Source: JAQUOA01 sp037443785
Lineage (GTDB): Bacteria; Bacteroidota; Ignavibacteria; UBA10030; UBA8401
Length of the DNA: 36,777 nt
Reading direction: 5' to 3'
Assembly: GCA_037443785.1 (NCBI GenBank)
Contig: JBBINR010000033.1
Span: forward strand, 1 to 36,777
Shown: piece after piece, positions 15,645 to 23,379 of the stretch
How positions within the stretch are numbered: position 1 is the first letter of the stretch
How the letters are laid out: each line of letters starts with the position of its first letter
The notes under the pieces: generated by a model
The model's input: the letters and a program-made list of their open reading frames with translations, nothing else
Database searches by the model: none
Told to the model about the DNA's origin: nothing
Made by a program: the position numbers and the translations under genes

Positions 15645-15706
15645 GGACTACTATACAAAGTTTTTTTAAAAATTAAAATATCAATCGGATACAGTTCCGG
15701 ACATCG

Positions 15707-16408
15707 CTAAATACCGTGAATCAATCGGAGTCCTAATTCAGCGGGTAACCCTGCATCCGTAATTTTTCTCCTTGCCGTTTCAACATCATATTCTGCTCGA
15801 ATTGCGCGATATGTCCACTGAGTAGCATCAAATATTCCGAACGACAACATCGGATTTCCATCCCGCGGCTGGCCAACACTGCCAACATTGATAATAAAAC
15901 GATCTTTGGGATTTATCGAAACCATTTTCCCAAGACTTCCATAAATCCCCGGCGTGTGTGAGTGTCCTATAAAACAAATTCTTTCAGTAAACTGTTCCAG
16001 TTCATCGATTGCCGTTTCTGCTGAACTAATATATTTCCAATGGTCAGGAAATGACGGCGTTGCATGAACGAACAACACGCGATCTCTAGAATGCGTGTAA
16101 GGCAGTTGAGATAAAAATCTCTTATGTTCGTCGGTAATATGCTGTGTTGTCCACGCAATGGCTTGTTGCGCCATTGGATTAAATCGCTTCGTTGTCCGTT
16201 CATCAGCTATTGCCGCATCGTGATTGCCAAGCAAAACGATTGAACACTTGCTCTTTATTATTTCAACACATTCATTTGGGTTCGCTCCATAACCGACAAT
16301 ATCACCTAAACAAACAACTTCATCAACATGTTCGTTGCCGAGAATCTCGAATGTTTTTTGAAGCGCTTCTAAATTCGAATGAATGTCTGAAATAATTCCG
16401 TATTTCAT
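15707..16408 (-). CDS. Calcineurin-like metallophosphoesterase
   Basis: 233 residues from the ATG at 16408, which opens directly with the first metal motif MKYGIISDIHSN. Others follow: GDIVGYG, LLGNHDAA, FVHATP and IGHSHTPG, then the C-terminal FIINVGSVGQPRDGNP block. This is the ApaH/MJ0936-like cytoplasmic phosphoesterase group, which hydrolyses small phosphodiesters or phosphomonoesters with two divalent metals; the exact substrate is unknown. An in-frame extension to 16510 would read through the tRNA gene and its terminator and was rejected. No Shine-Dalgarno is seen before 16408, and the start is only about 30 bases from the tRNA terminator, so the gene needs its own short promoter or read-through. 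Confidence 0.9.
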   Translation of the reverse strand: MKYGIISDIHSNLEALQKTFEILGNEHVDEVVCLGDIVGYGANPNECVEIIKSKCSIVLLGNHDAAIADERTTKRFNPMAQQAIAWTTQHITDEHKRFLSQLPYTHSRDRVLFVHATPSFPDHWKYISSAETAIDELEQFTERICFIGHSHTPGIYGSLGKMVSINPKDRFIINVGSVGQPRDGNPMLSFGIFDATQWTYRAIRAEYDVETARRKITDAGLPAELGLRLIHGI

Positions 16409-16438
16409 AGGGCAATACCGGCACGCTAAAAACAAAAA

Positions 16439-16469
16439 AAGCCTCAGTTCAACAATATCCCCGAGGCTT
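16439..16469 (-). terminator. Terminator of tRNA-Lys
   Basis: On the minus strand AAGCCTC (16469-16463) pairs with GAGGCTT (16445-16439), and the second arm runs into a T tract (TTTTTTTG). It begins 10 bases past the 3' end of the tRNA. Confidence 0.75.
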
Positions 16470-16478
16470 ATATTTTTG

Positions 16479-16551
16479 TGCACCCACCAGGACTCGAACC
16501 TGGAACCCACTGATTAAGAGTCAGTTGCTCTACCAATTGAGCCATGGGTGC
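16479..16551 (-). tRNA. tRNA-Lys (anticodon CTT)
   Basis: 73 bases. The acceptor stem GCACCCA/TGGGTGC is perfect, the D arm has GGTAGAGCA, the anticodon arm is ACTGA-CTCTTAA-TCAGT with anticodon CTT, and the T arm CCAGG-TTCGAGT-CCTGG is perfect. The discriminator is A. CCA is not encoded and must be added by the CCA-adding enzyme. It lies between secG and the phosphoesterase gene and has its own terminator. Confidence 0.97.
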
Positions 16552-16604
16552 TTATTTCTCTTTCAATATACAAAAGAGACAAAAATTATCAAAATAGAAA
16601 TAAA

Positions 16605-16633
16605 AAACCCATAGAGAATTTTTCTACGGGTTT
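16605..16633 (-). terminator. Terminator of secG
   Basis: Eleven-base stem (16605-16615 with 16623-16633, one G-U pair) and a 7-base loop. On the minus strand the hairpin is followed by TTTTTATTTC and lies 22 bases after the secG stop codon. Confidence 0.8.
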
Positions 16634-16655
16634 ACATTGAATGCGTCCTTCAAAC

Positions 16656-16988
16656 TTATTTTTGTGCAGGAGTTTGTTGCCCCGACTGAGTCGGAATCTG
16701 AGGAGCAGGAGCAGAAGATTGGCCGCTTTGAATTACCGATTCCGAAGTTTTACCTTTCCCTGGAAGAAAAAACAAATTGATTGCTAATGAAAGGATAATA
16801 AACGCTCCGGCTAAATACGATGTTGCTTTCGAAAGAAAATCTGAAGCCCGGCGGACACCAAATACCGAACCGATATTTCCTCCACCAAAACTTGAAGAAA
16901 GTCCTCCACCTTTGCTATTTTGCATAAGAATAACGATGATTAAGAGCACTGCAATAACAATTTCGACAAATACTAAAAGCGTAAACAT
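16656..16988 (-). CDS. secG: Preprotein translocase subunit SecG
   Basis: 110 residues. Two transmembrane helices (about 3-23 and 55-75) flank the conserved cytoplasmic loop QNSKGGGLSSSFGG...GVRRASDFLSKAT. This is the SecG signature; SecG assists SecYE/SecA protein export in the inner membrane. The tail (about 78-110) is rich in Ser, Pro and Gln, as is usual for SecG. The start has a strong GAGAAGGA upstream. It is a single-gene unit with its own terminator, divergent from the Tat-type phosphoesterase gene. Confidence 0.95.
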   Translation of the reverse strand: MFTLLVFVEIVIAVLLIIVILMQNSKGGGLSSSFGGGNIGSVFGVRRASDFLSKATSYLAGAFIILSLAINLFFLPGKGKTSESVIQSGQSSAPAPQIPTQSGQQTPAQK

Positions 16989-17165
16989 GGTCTTTCCTTC
17001 TCTATAAATGATTTCTTAACTGTATGAAAGTAAAAAAAAAATTGAGGAAAATCAAGATTTCATTGCGATATTGGTTTATTCATCACGGTTGTTGGAATTG
17101 TTATTGTAATTTTATCGTTCCTACTGAAAATTACGTCAGTATTGTTAATTAATGATAGAAAGAAT

Positions 17166-18014
17166 ATGAAGTTCAGTTTGCATCGACGAGAATTTTTACA
17201 GAAAAGTGTTATTGGCATTAGCTCTCTGCCATTTGCCGCCGGAGCAAGTGAAGATTTAGTTAATGGACAATATGAAATTGTGAATAAAACAATCACAATA
17301 AAAAATCTTCCTGAAGTATTTAACGGATTTACTATCGGAATGATCAGCGATATTCATTCAAGTGTGTTCATGAATAAGGAGGACATGGATGAATATGTTG
17401 CGGCAATGAATAATTTAAAACCGGATTTAATTGTAGTAGCCGGAGATTTTGTCAACAGTCAAACCGAAGAAGTCTATCCTTTTGCCGAAGCATTTTCACA
17501 ATTGAAAGCCCCGTACGGAGTTTATGGTTGCCTTGGCAATCATGATTATTATACAGGAAATGTTGATCGAGTTGCCAAAGAAGTAGACAATTGCGGCATT
17601 ACACTTTTGAGAAATGATACTGTACCAATTCAGAAAGGAAATTCTCTCCTTAATCTCATTGGCGTTGATGATATTGGACATGGAGTTGATGCAAATGATT
17701 ATTTAGATCGCGCGATCGCGAGCGTGAAGAATAATCAACCAAAAATTCTGCTATGCCATAAACCGTATTATTTTCAAAATGCAAACGATCGAAATATTGA
17801 TCTTACATTAAGCGGACATACTCACGGCGGCCAAATTGTATTCGGAATCATAGATAAAATTCCAATTTCTTTTGCTACGTTAGCCTCCAAATATGTTGCC
17901 GGATTATATCATCTCGGAAATTCACAGCTGTACGTCAACCGTGGAATTGGTTATGTCGGCATTCCAGTCCGAATCAATTGTCCGCCGGAATTAACAAAAA
18001 TTACTCTTGCCTAA
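17166..18014 (+). CDS. Exported (Tat-type signal) metallophosphoesterase, YkuE-like
   Basis: 282 residues from the ATG at 17166 (AGAAAG upstream); an ATG at 17142 would add eight residues. The N-terminus HRREFLQKSVIGISSLPFAAGA is a Tat-like signal with the twin arginine followed by a hydrophobic core. Metal motifs are MISDIHSS, VVAGDFVN, GCLGNHDYY, LLCHKPYYF and LSGHTHGG, the order of the YkuE/LpxG-type membrane-associated phosphoesterases, which may act on lipids or UDP-sugars. It is likely periplasmic. The gene stands alone on the plus strand: divergent from secG with about 180 bases of non-coding DNA between, and followed by a 107-base gap before tdk. The physiological substrate cannot be deduced. 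Confidence 0.88.
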   Translation: MKFSLHRREFLQKSVIGISSLPFAAGASEDLVNGQYEIVNKTITIKNLPEVFNGFTIGMISDIHSSVFMNKEDMDEYVAAMNNLKPDLIVVAGDFVNSQTEEVYPFAEAFSQLKAPYGVYGCLGNHDYYTGNVDRVAKEVDNCGITLLRNDTVPIQKGNSLLNLIGVDDIGHGVDANDYLDRAIASVKNNQPKILLCHKPYYFQNANDRNIDLTLSGHTHGGQIVFGIIDKIPISFATLASKYVAGLYHLGNSQLYVNRGIGYVGIPVRINCPPELTKITLA

Positions 18015-18121
18015 ATTTCGTGACACCACTTTCCCCCTAATTTTTCTGCTTTGATATTAGAGGCTCTTTTCAATATATTCTTTCCAGAATATTTCATCAC
18101 TTTAAATAATTAAAATACGTT

Positions 18122-18691
18122 ATGGAAGTTACTCAACAACCCGCTCCAAAAGATATCGGTTGGATTGAAGTTGTCGCAGGATGCATGTTCAGTGGAAAAA
18201 CCGAAGAACTCATCCGCAGATTGCGCCGAGCGCAAATTGCGCGACAAAAAGTCCTGATTTTCAAACCGCGAATTGATAACCGCTATAGTGCACACCAAAT
18301 CGTTTCTCACAATACACAAGCTCTCGAGTCGATTGTGATTGATACAGCGGAAGAAATTTTAAAATTAGCCGGCGATGCTCATGTCATTGGAATTGACGAA
18401 GCACAGTTTTTTGATATGACCGTAGTTGATGTATGCGAAAAACTTGCGAATCAAGGAAAGCGCGTTATCGTTGCCGGACTTGACCAAGATTATCGCGGCA
18501 TCCCTTTTGAACCGATGCCGCAACTTCTTGCTGTTGCAGAATACATTACCAAGACGCTTGCCATTTGTGTTGTCTGTGGGAATCCCGCCGATCGGACGCA
18601 GAGAAAAATTGCATCCTCAGACAGAGTCGTTGTCGGTGCTGCAGATTCGTACGAAGCCCGATGCAGGAAATGTCATTACATCCCGGATTAA
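18122..18691 (+). CDS. tdk: Thymidine kinase (type II)
   Basis: 189 residues. Phosphorylates thymidine and deoxyuridine in salvage. Motifs seen: P-loop VAGCMFSGKTEELIRRLRR, DEAQFF (catalytic Glu region), GLDQDYRGIPFEP (the lasso/substrate part) and a structural zinc site CVVC...CRKCH. The length is typical of the family. It is the first gene of a nucleoside-salvage cluster with a nucleoside transporter and a purine nucleoside phosphorylase. The 107 bases upstream contain a perfect 7+4+7 palindrome at 18075-18092 (ATATTCT-ttcc-AGAATAT) that might be an operator. Confidence 0.96.
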   Translation: MEVTQQPAPKDIGWIEVVAGCMFSGKTEELIRRLRRAQIARQKVLIFKPRIDNRYSAHQIVSHNTQALESIVIDTAEEILKLAGDAHVIGIDEAQFFDMTVVDVCEKLANQGKRVIVAGLDQDYRGIPFEPMPQLLAVAEYITKTLAICVVCGNPADRTQRKIASSDRVVVGAADSYEARCRKCHYIPD

Positions 18692-18734
18692 AAATATTTC
18701 TTCTAAATAGTTGTTTCATAACACAGGGAGTTCT

Positions 18735-20084
18735 ATGGATTTTGTATCAATTGCTCGGGGAATTATTGGTGTACTTTTTATCATTCTTATCGCATTTCTT
18801 TTTTCCAATAATAAAAAAAGAGTAAACTGGCGTCTTGTTGCGACTGCATTCGGAATTCAACTTATTTTTGCAATCTTCATTATTCATAGTGAAACACTGC
18901 GAAGTTGGTTTTTTCCACTTGGATGGCTCAAAGATGGAATCGATGGCATTGGTTATGGCGTTGTGCAACTTCTTAACTATACCATGGTGGGAGCGCAATT
19001 TGTTTTTGGAAACCTTGCAGTGAACTCAGGCACAAATTCACTCGGATTCTTTTTTGCATTTCAGGTTTTACCGACAATCATTTTTGTTTCATCATTAACA
19101 TCAGTCTTATATTATCTTGGCATCCTTCAATTTGTTGTAAAGATTATGGCTCGTATAATGGTAAAGCTTCTCGGAACAAGCGGTGCAGAATCATTATCCA
19201 ACACAGCAAATATTTTTGTAGGACAAACGGAAGCTCCGCTTCTTATTCGGCCGTACATCGGATCAATGACCAACTCTGAAGTACTTACAATTATGGTTGG
19301 CGGTATGGCAACAATCGCTGGCGGCGTAATGGCGAGTTATATTCAAATGCTCGGTCAATCGTTCGCTGATGCAAACCACATTCCACTAGCCCAGGCACAA
19401 TTAAAATTCGCAGTCCAATTATTAGCTGCAAGTACGATGGCAGCCCCTGCTTCGCTGGCTATTTCAAAAATTATTTATCCTGAGGTTGAAGAACCAAAAA
19501 CTAAAGGAACAGTAAAACTTGAAGTAGAAAAAAATGCATCGAATGTTATTGAGGCTGCTGCAACTGGCGCTGGTGATGGTCTGCAACTTGCACTTAATGT
19601 CGGTGGGATGCTTCTCGCATTCATCGCTCTCATTGCAATGCTAAATGGCATTCTTGGATGGATTGGCGATTGGACAGGATTGAATAATTATCTTTTGGTG
19701 CATTACCATGGCACGTTTTCGATGCAATTCATTTTTGGTTCGATCCTTCAATTTGTGGGAATTGCAATTGGAGTTCCGTTTGCTGATGCCTTTAATTTCG
19801 GAAGCCTTATCGGAACAAAAATTGTATTAAACGAATTTGTCGCATACCTTGATCTTTCAAGTTTATTGAAAACAGGCGCAATGAGTGAAAAAGGAGTTAT
19901 GATGGCAACGTACGCTTTGTGCGGGTTTGCCAACTTCTCCTCCATCGCAATTCAGATCGGCGGAATTTCTCCAATGGCACCTCACCGAAAAAAAGATATT
20001 GCTTCACTCGGACTTCGTGCAGTGCTTGGCGGATTGCTTTCGACATTAATGACTGCAACCATCGCAGGAATTTTGGTAGGATAA
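18735..20084 (+). CDS. nupC: Concentrative nucleoside transporter (CNT/NupC family)
   Basis: 449 residues from the ATG at 18735, chosen because CAGGGAG lies just upstream; an in-frame ATG at 18711 has none. About ten hydrophobic segments are visible. Family motifs include GFFFAFQVLPTIIFVSSLTS, the nucleoside-contacting GQTEAPLLIRPYI, and GVPFADAFNFGSLIGTKIVLNEFVAY near the C-terminus. It is an ion-coupled inner-membrane importer of nucleosides. It follows tdk by 43 bases and precedes the purine nucleoside phosphorylase by six, so imported nucleosides would be phosphorylated or phosphorolysed by its neighbours. Family assignment is firm; substrate range is not predictable. Confidence 0.95.
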   Translation: MDFVSIARGIIGVLFIILIAFLFSNNKKRVNWRLVATAFGIQLIFAIFIIHSETLRSWFFPLGWLKDGIDGIGYGVVQLLNYTMVGAQFVFGNLAVNSGTNSLGFFFAFQVLPTIIFVSSLTSVLYYLGILQFVVKIMARIMVKLLGTSGAESLSNTANIFVGQTEAPLLIRPYIGSMTNSEVLTIMVGGMATIAGGVMASYIQMLGQSFADANHIPLAQAQLKFAVQLLAASTMAAPASLAISKIIYPEVEEPKTKGTVKLEVEKNASNVIEAAATGAGDGLQLALNVGGMLLAFIALIAMLNGILGWIGDWTGLNNYLLVHYHGTFSMQFIFGSILQFVGIAIGVPFADAFNFGSLIGTKIVLNEFVAYLDLSSLLKTGAMSEKGVMMATYALCGFANFSSIAIQIGGISPMAPHRKKDIASLGLRAVLGGLLSTLMTATIAGILVG

Positions 20085-20090
20085 TGTTTG

Positions 20091-20918
20091 ATGAATGACG
20101 AACAGTTTAATCAATCCATAGAGTATCTAAAATCCAAAAGTTCTGCGAAACCAAAGATTGCTGTTGTTTTAGGCTCGGGTCTTGGTGACTTCGCGGAACA
20201 AATAAAAAACCCGGTTACAGTTCCTACCGCAGCTATTCCCAATTATCCTGTTTCAACAGTTCAGGGACACGCAGGCAAAATTCATTTTGGAAAAATTGAG
20301 CTTTCAGGTAACCAATCTGCAGAATTAATTGTGTTCCAAGGTCGAGTGCATTTCTATGAATGCAACGATCTTCCAAAAGTTGTTTACCCGATTCGCGTCG
20401 CTGCCGCCTTAGGTGCTGAGATTTTATTTGTTACAAATGCCGCGGGGGGAATTAATCGTCAGTTTGAATCCGGCACTTTAATGTTCATCAAAGATTACAT
20501 CAATCTCACCGGCGAACATCCGCTTATTGGTTCTGCAAATATTCCGGAAATTCAAAAACGTCGCAACGATGAACAGCTTGATTCTACACTTCTTTCCAAT
20601 GCCAAGAGGATTGCGGCGGAGGAAAAAATTGCGGCAAAAGAAGGCGTTTACCTTTGGACAAAAGGTCCCTCCTATGAATCAGCCGCTGAAATTCGAATGA
20701 TGGGATTAATGGGAGCTGATGCCGTTGGGATGTCAACCGTTCCCGAAATTATTATGGCGAATCAACTCGGAATGAAAGTGCTCGGTATTTCGTGCATCAC
20801 AAATATGGCAACAGGAATTTCGCCGACAAAACTTTCTCACGAAGAAGTGACCGAAACCGCAAATCGAGTGAAAACAGATTTTACAAAATTAGTATCTTCA
20901 ATCTTGATGAATATCTAA
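20091..20918 (+). CDS. punA: Purine nucleoside phosphorylase (trimeric, PNP/MTAP class)
   Basis: 275 residues from the ATG at 20091. It splits inosine or guanosine (and the deoxy forms) with phosphate to base and (deoxy)ribose-1-phosphate. Motifs: phosphate-binding VVLGSGLGDF, VQGHAGKIHFG, FQGRVHFYE, FVTNAAGGIN, TKGPSYESAAEIRMM and the C-terminal CITNMATGIS. It follows nupC by six bases in the same operon. Its stop codon is separated from the stop of the convergent DUF420 gene by only three bases, and no terminator is seen between them. The gene symbol is by family; the deoD class has a different fold and is excluded. Confidence 0.94.
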   Translation: MNDEQFNQSIEYLKSKSSAKPKIAVVLGSGLGDFAEQIKNPVTVPTAAIPNYPVSTVQGHAGKIHFGKIELSGNQSAELIVFQGRVHFYECNDLPKVVYPIRVAAALGAEILFVTNAAGGINRQFESGTLMFIKDYINLTGEHPLIGSANIPEIQKRRNDEQLDSTLLSNAKRIAAEEKIAAKEGVYLWTKGPSYESAAEIRMMGLMGADAVGMSTVPEIIMANQLGMKVLGISCITNMATGISPTKLSHEEVTETANRVKTDFTKLVSSILMNI

Positions 20919-20921
20919 TAC

Positions 20922-21341
20922 TTATCGAAAGATGTGGTACAGCATCAAATAAACCAACACTCCCGTCACAGAAACATACGACCATAAATAAAATGTTTTA
21001 GTCGAAATTTTTTTGTGAAGATCAAAATTCCCTTTTAGCCCTCGATACAAAGTAAGAATTGCCATCGGAGCGACAACTGCCGCCAAAACGGTATGTGAGA
21101 TGAGAATGGAGAAATATAGCGGCCTACTCCATCCTTCTCCCTGGAATTTTACTGAGCCAACCTGCGAGTGATAAATAAGATAGCTGATAAGAAATAATGA
21201 AGAACAAATCGCTGCAGAGATCATGAATCCCTTGTGAAGTTCTCGATTCCCTTTCTTAATCTGAAAAAACCCGATAAGAAGAAATACAAAACTTGTAAAA
21301 TTGAGAATGGCATTAAGCGTGGAAAGGTTTGAAATCTGCAT
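20922..21341 (-). CDS. ctaM: DUF420 (CtaM-like) cytochrome oxidase assembly protein
   Basis: 139 residues with four transmembrane segments. Family blocks are seen: LNAILNFTSFVFLLIGFFQI, RELHKGFMISA and YLIYHSQVG, LISHTVLAAVVAPMAILTLYRGL, then DLHKKISTKTFYLWSYVSVTGVLVYLML. The repeated LHK.. and ..SH.. histidines are the conserved features of DUF420 (COG2322). In Staphylococcus and Bacillus the family is required for heme-A-type oxidase maturation (CtaM). It overlaps ctaB by one base, which fits that role here. Probably an integral membrane maturation factor. The symbol is transferred from Firmicutes and should be treated as provisional. Confidence 0.85.
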   Translation of the reverse strand: MQISNLSTLNAILNFTSFVFLLIGFFQIKKGNRELHKGFMISAAICSSLFLISYLIYHSQVGSVKFQGEGWSRPLYFSILISHTVLAAVVAPMAILTLYRGLKGNFDLHKKISTKTFYLWSYVSVTGVLVYLMLYHIFR

Positions 21342-22261
21342 TAAAATATTTTTTCTCCAACCAGTAATGAAAAATAAATAGGGATGTACATCAGCGATAT
21401 GAAAAATAGATTTCGAGCTTTCATTACCGAATTGTTCCCACCGATTGATTTTGAGAATTGAAATCCACTATAGAGAAAGACTAAACCGGCAAAGACAACC
21501 GATGCAAGAATGAGAAAGCCGCTTCTGTCGATTAATAATGGAAATACACTGACGATAAGTAGTGCAATCAAATTTCCCAACACAAATGCTGAAACTCTTT
21601 TTCCCGTCTTATCGACGATGGTTAAAAACCTAAATCCTGCTTTTTCATAATCATTTTTGTACATCCACGCGAGAGAATAAAAATGAGGTGCCTGCCAATA
21701 AAACAACACAGCAAAAATTGTTATCGCTTTTATTGAAATTTCATTTTGAATACTTGCCCAGCCGATCAAAACAGGCAATGCACCGGGAATTGCGCCAACA
21801 ACTGTTGAGATGGAAGAAATTCGTTTCAATGGTGTGTAAAGAAATAAATATGAAAGTGATGTTACTACGGATAACGAACCGGTCAAAAAATTTATTGAGA
21901 ATAAAAAAATAAATCCAATGAGTGAAATGACAATCCCAAAATTCCGTGCAATGATCGGTTTGATTTTACCGGATGGAATTGGACGCTTTTCGGTTCGTTT
22001 CATTTCAGCGTCAAAATGCCGTTCTAAAAATTGATTTAATGCTCCCGAACCGCCGCCTACACAAAATGTTCCGATTGCCAGTATAAGAAAAGTCAACAGT
22101 GAGACATCCATTCCTTCTCCTATTGCCAAAAAAGCACTGCAGACCGAAGTGAAGACAGAAAGAATTGTCAGTTCAGGCTTCATCAATAGAAAAAAGTTCT
22201 TTGCAGGGCTTTTTTCTTCTTCCCTCGAATCCATTTTTAGAATATGTTCGACTTGACTCAT
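21341..22261 (-). CDS. ctaB: Protoheme IX farnesyltransferase (heme O synthase)
   Basis: 306 residues; UbiA-type prenyltransferase with about nine membrane helices. It adds farnesyl to heme B to give heme O. Seen: FFLLMKPELTILSV at the first helix, the prenyl-diphosphate site NQFLERHFDAEMKRTEKRP with the Asp-rich motif and RPIPSGKI, and YTPLKRISSISTVVGAIPGALPVLIGWAS after it. APHFYSLAWMYKNDYEKAGFRFL is the second conserved block. It overlaps ctaA (upstream) by four bases and the DUF420 gene by one, so all three are one operon. The N-terminus is about 25 residues longer than the first conserved block needs; the upstream start is kept for the coupling. Confidence 0.95.
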   Translation of the reverse strand: MSQVEHILKMDSREEEKSPAKNFFLLMKPELTILSVFTSVCSAFLAIGEGMDVSLLTFLILAIGTFCVGGGSGALNQFLERHFDAEMKRTEKRPIPSGKIKPIIARNFGIVISLIGFIFLFSINFLTGSLSVVTSLSYLFLYTPLKRISSISTVVGAIPGALPVLIGWASIQNEISIKAITIFAVLFYWQAPHFYSLAWMYKNDYEKAGFRFLTIVDKTGKRVSAFVLGNLIALLIVSVFPLLIDRSGFLILASVVFAGLVFLYSGFQFSKSIGGNNSVMKARNLFFISLMYIPIYFSLLVGEKIF

Positions 22262-23259
22262 GACTGTTCACCATTGTCAAAAGAAATTTTGCCGAGCATT
22301 AAAGCAAGCAAAATTGTCGCCATCAATGTCAAGGCACCGATAAAAACATGGGCCGTCGTGACGACAACTATTTTTTGCGACACAACCGTAAGTATGCCGA
22401 GAAAGAACTGTGCAAAAACTAATCCAATTATACTCATTCCAAAAAATTGTATCGCTTCTCCAAGATTTGATTTACTAATTCTAAATCCAAAAAAAGCAAG
22501 CAGAGCAGTGACAATATATGCCCAAGATCGATGAATGAGATGAACGATTATCTGATACGCCATTATCGGCCTATCGCCGGGATGTTTTATTCCCAACGCA
22601 ACCAGTTGCTGATTGTAGTGCAAGAGATCTTCTTGCATTAGCGACGGGAAAAATTGGTTGTACGAAAGTGGAAAATCGGGAATCGCTAAACCAGAATAGG
22701 TATGGCGCATTAACGCACCAAAAAATAATTGAATAAAGACTACACTCGCTGAAAAAAGTGAGAGTTTAAAGAGTATTAGATTTTTTGGTTTTTGAATAGT
22801 TGAACTTTTTTCAATCCACCAACGCGATGTAAAAAGTGCAAGGCAGGAAACAATGCAGAAAAAACTTTGCGCAAGCATTCCATGCGCGATTGAAATAATT
22901 GGAGGCAGCTTTAGCAGAACAGTGACACCACCGAGAACTCCTTGTAAAATTACCGCAAAGAGAGCAAAGTATGTTAGCGTTCTCACCCATTTTCTTCGTT
23001 CAAATTTCCACATTAAAATTGTCAGGACAACAGTTAAAAATCCAACGAACGATGCAAACAATCTGTGTCCGTGTTCGTATTGCACTCCGCCAACCCATTT
23101 ATGAATTGGGTATGTGAACATATTTTCGCCAAAGGTCGTCGGCCAATCCGGGACAGAAAGACCTGAATTTGTGCTCGTCACTAAGCCGCCGATAAAAATC
23201 AAGACACCTGTACAACAGGCAGTAAATAGTGAGAATCGGTGAAGGTTTTTGTGATACAT
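22258..23259 (-). CDS. ctaA: Heme A synthase (COX15/CtaA)
   Basis: 333 residues with eight membrane helices. It oxidises heme O to heme A for aa3/caa3-type oxidases. The first half has GGLVTSTNSGLSVPDWPTTFG, HKWVGGVQYEHGHRLFAS (catalytic Glu and heme His) and ISIAHGMLAQ; the second half repeats the pattern with SGLAIPDFPLSYNQFFP, VHLIHRSWAY and VVTTAHVFIGAL. All four histidines typical of the two heme sites are present. The start is preceded by GGATAGAGA. It is the first gene of the ctaA-ctaB-ctaM operon and is divergent from the peptidase gene. The alphaproteobacterial/eukaryotic-type (COX15) length and motifs fit better than the short Bacillus form. Confidence 0.94.
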   Translation of the reverse strand: MYHKNLHRFSLFTACCTGVLIFIGGLVTSTNSGLSVPDWPTTFGENMFTYPIHKWVGGVQYEHGHRLFASFVGFLTVVLTILMWKFERRKWVRTLTYFALFAVILQGVLGGVTVLLKLPPIISIAHGMLAQSFFCIVSCLALFTSRWWIEKSSTIQKPKNLILFKLSLFSASVVFIQLFFGALMRHTYSGLAIPDFPLSYNQFFPSLMQEDLLHYNQQLVALGIKHPGDRPIMAYQIIVHLIHRSWAYIVTALLAFFGFRISKSNLGEAIQFFGMSIIGLVFAQFFLGILTVVSQKIVVVTTAHVFIGALTLMATILLALMLGKISFDNGEQS

Positions 23260-23379
23260 TGTTTCTCTATCCTTTCGTACCTAATATACAAAATTTCATT
23301 TTTAATCGCTGTTGAACCTTGAAACATGCTTGAGTTATCGCTAAATTAACCCCACCAAAAATATTCAGAAGGAGTTTTC

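Noticed and set aside
16409..16510. Longer start for the cytoplasmic phosphoesterase
   Set aside because: It would translate through the tRNA-Lys gene and its terminator; the family begins at MKYGIISDIH.
18075..18092. Palindrome ATATTCT-ttcc-AGAATAT upstream of tdk as a firm operator
   Set aside because: The symmetry is perfect, but such A/T-rich palindromes are expected by chance in this DNA; noted only under tdk.
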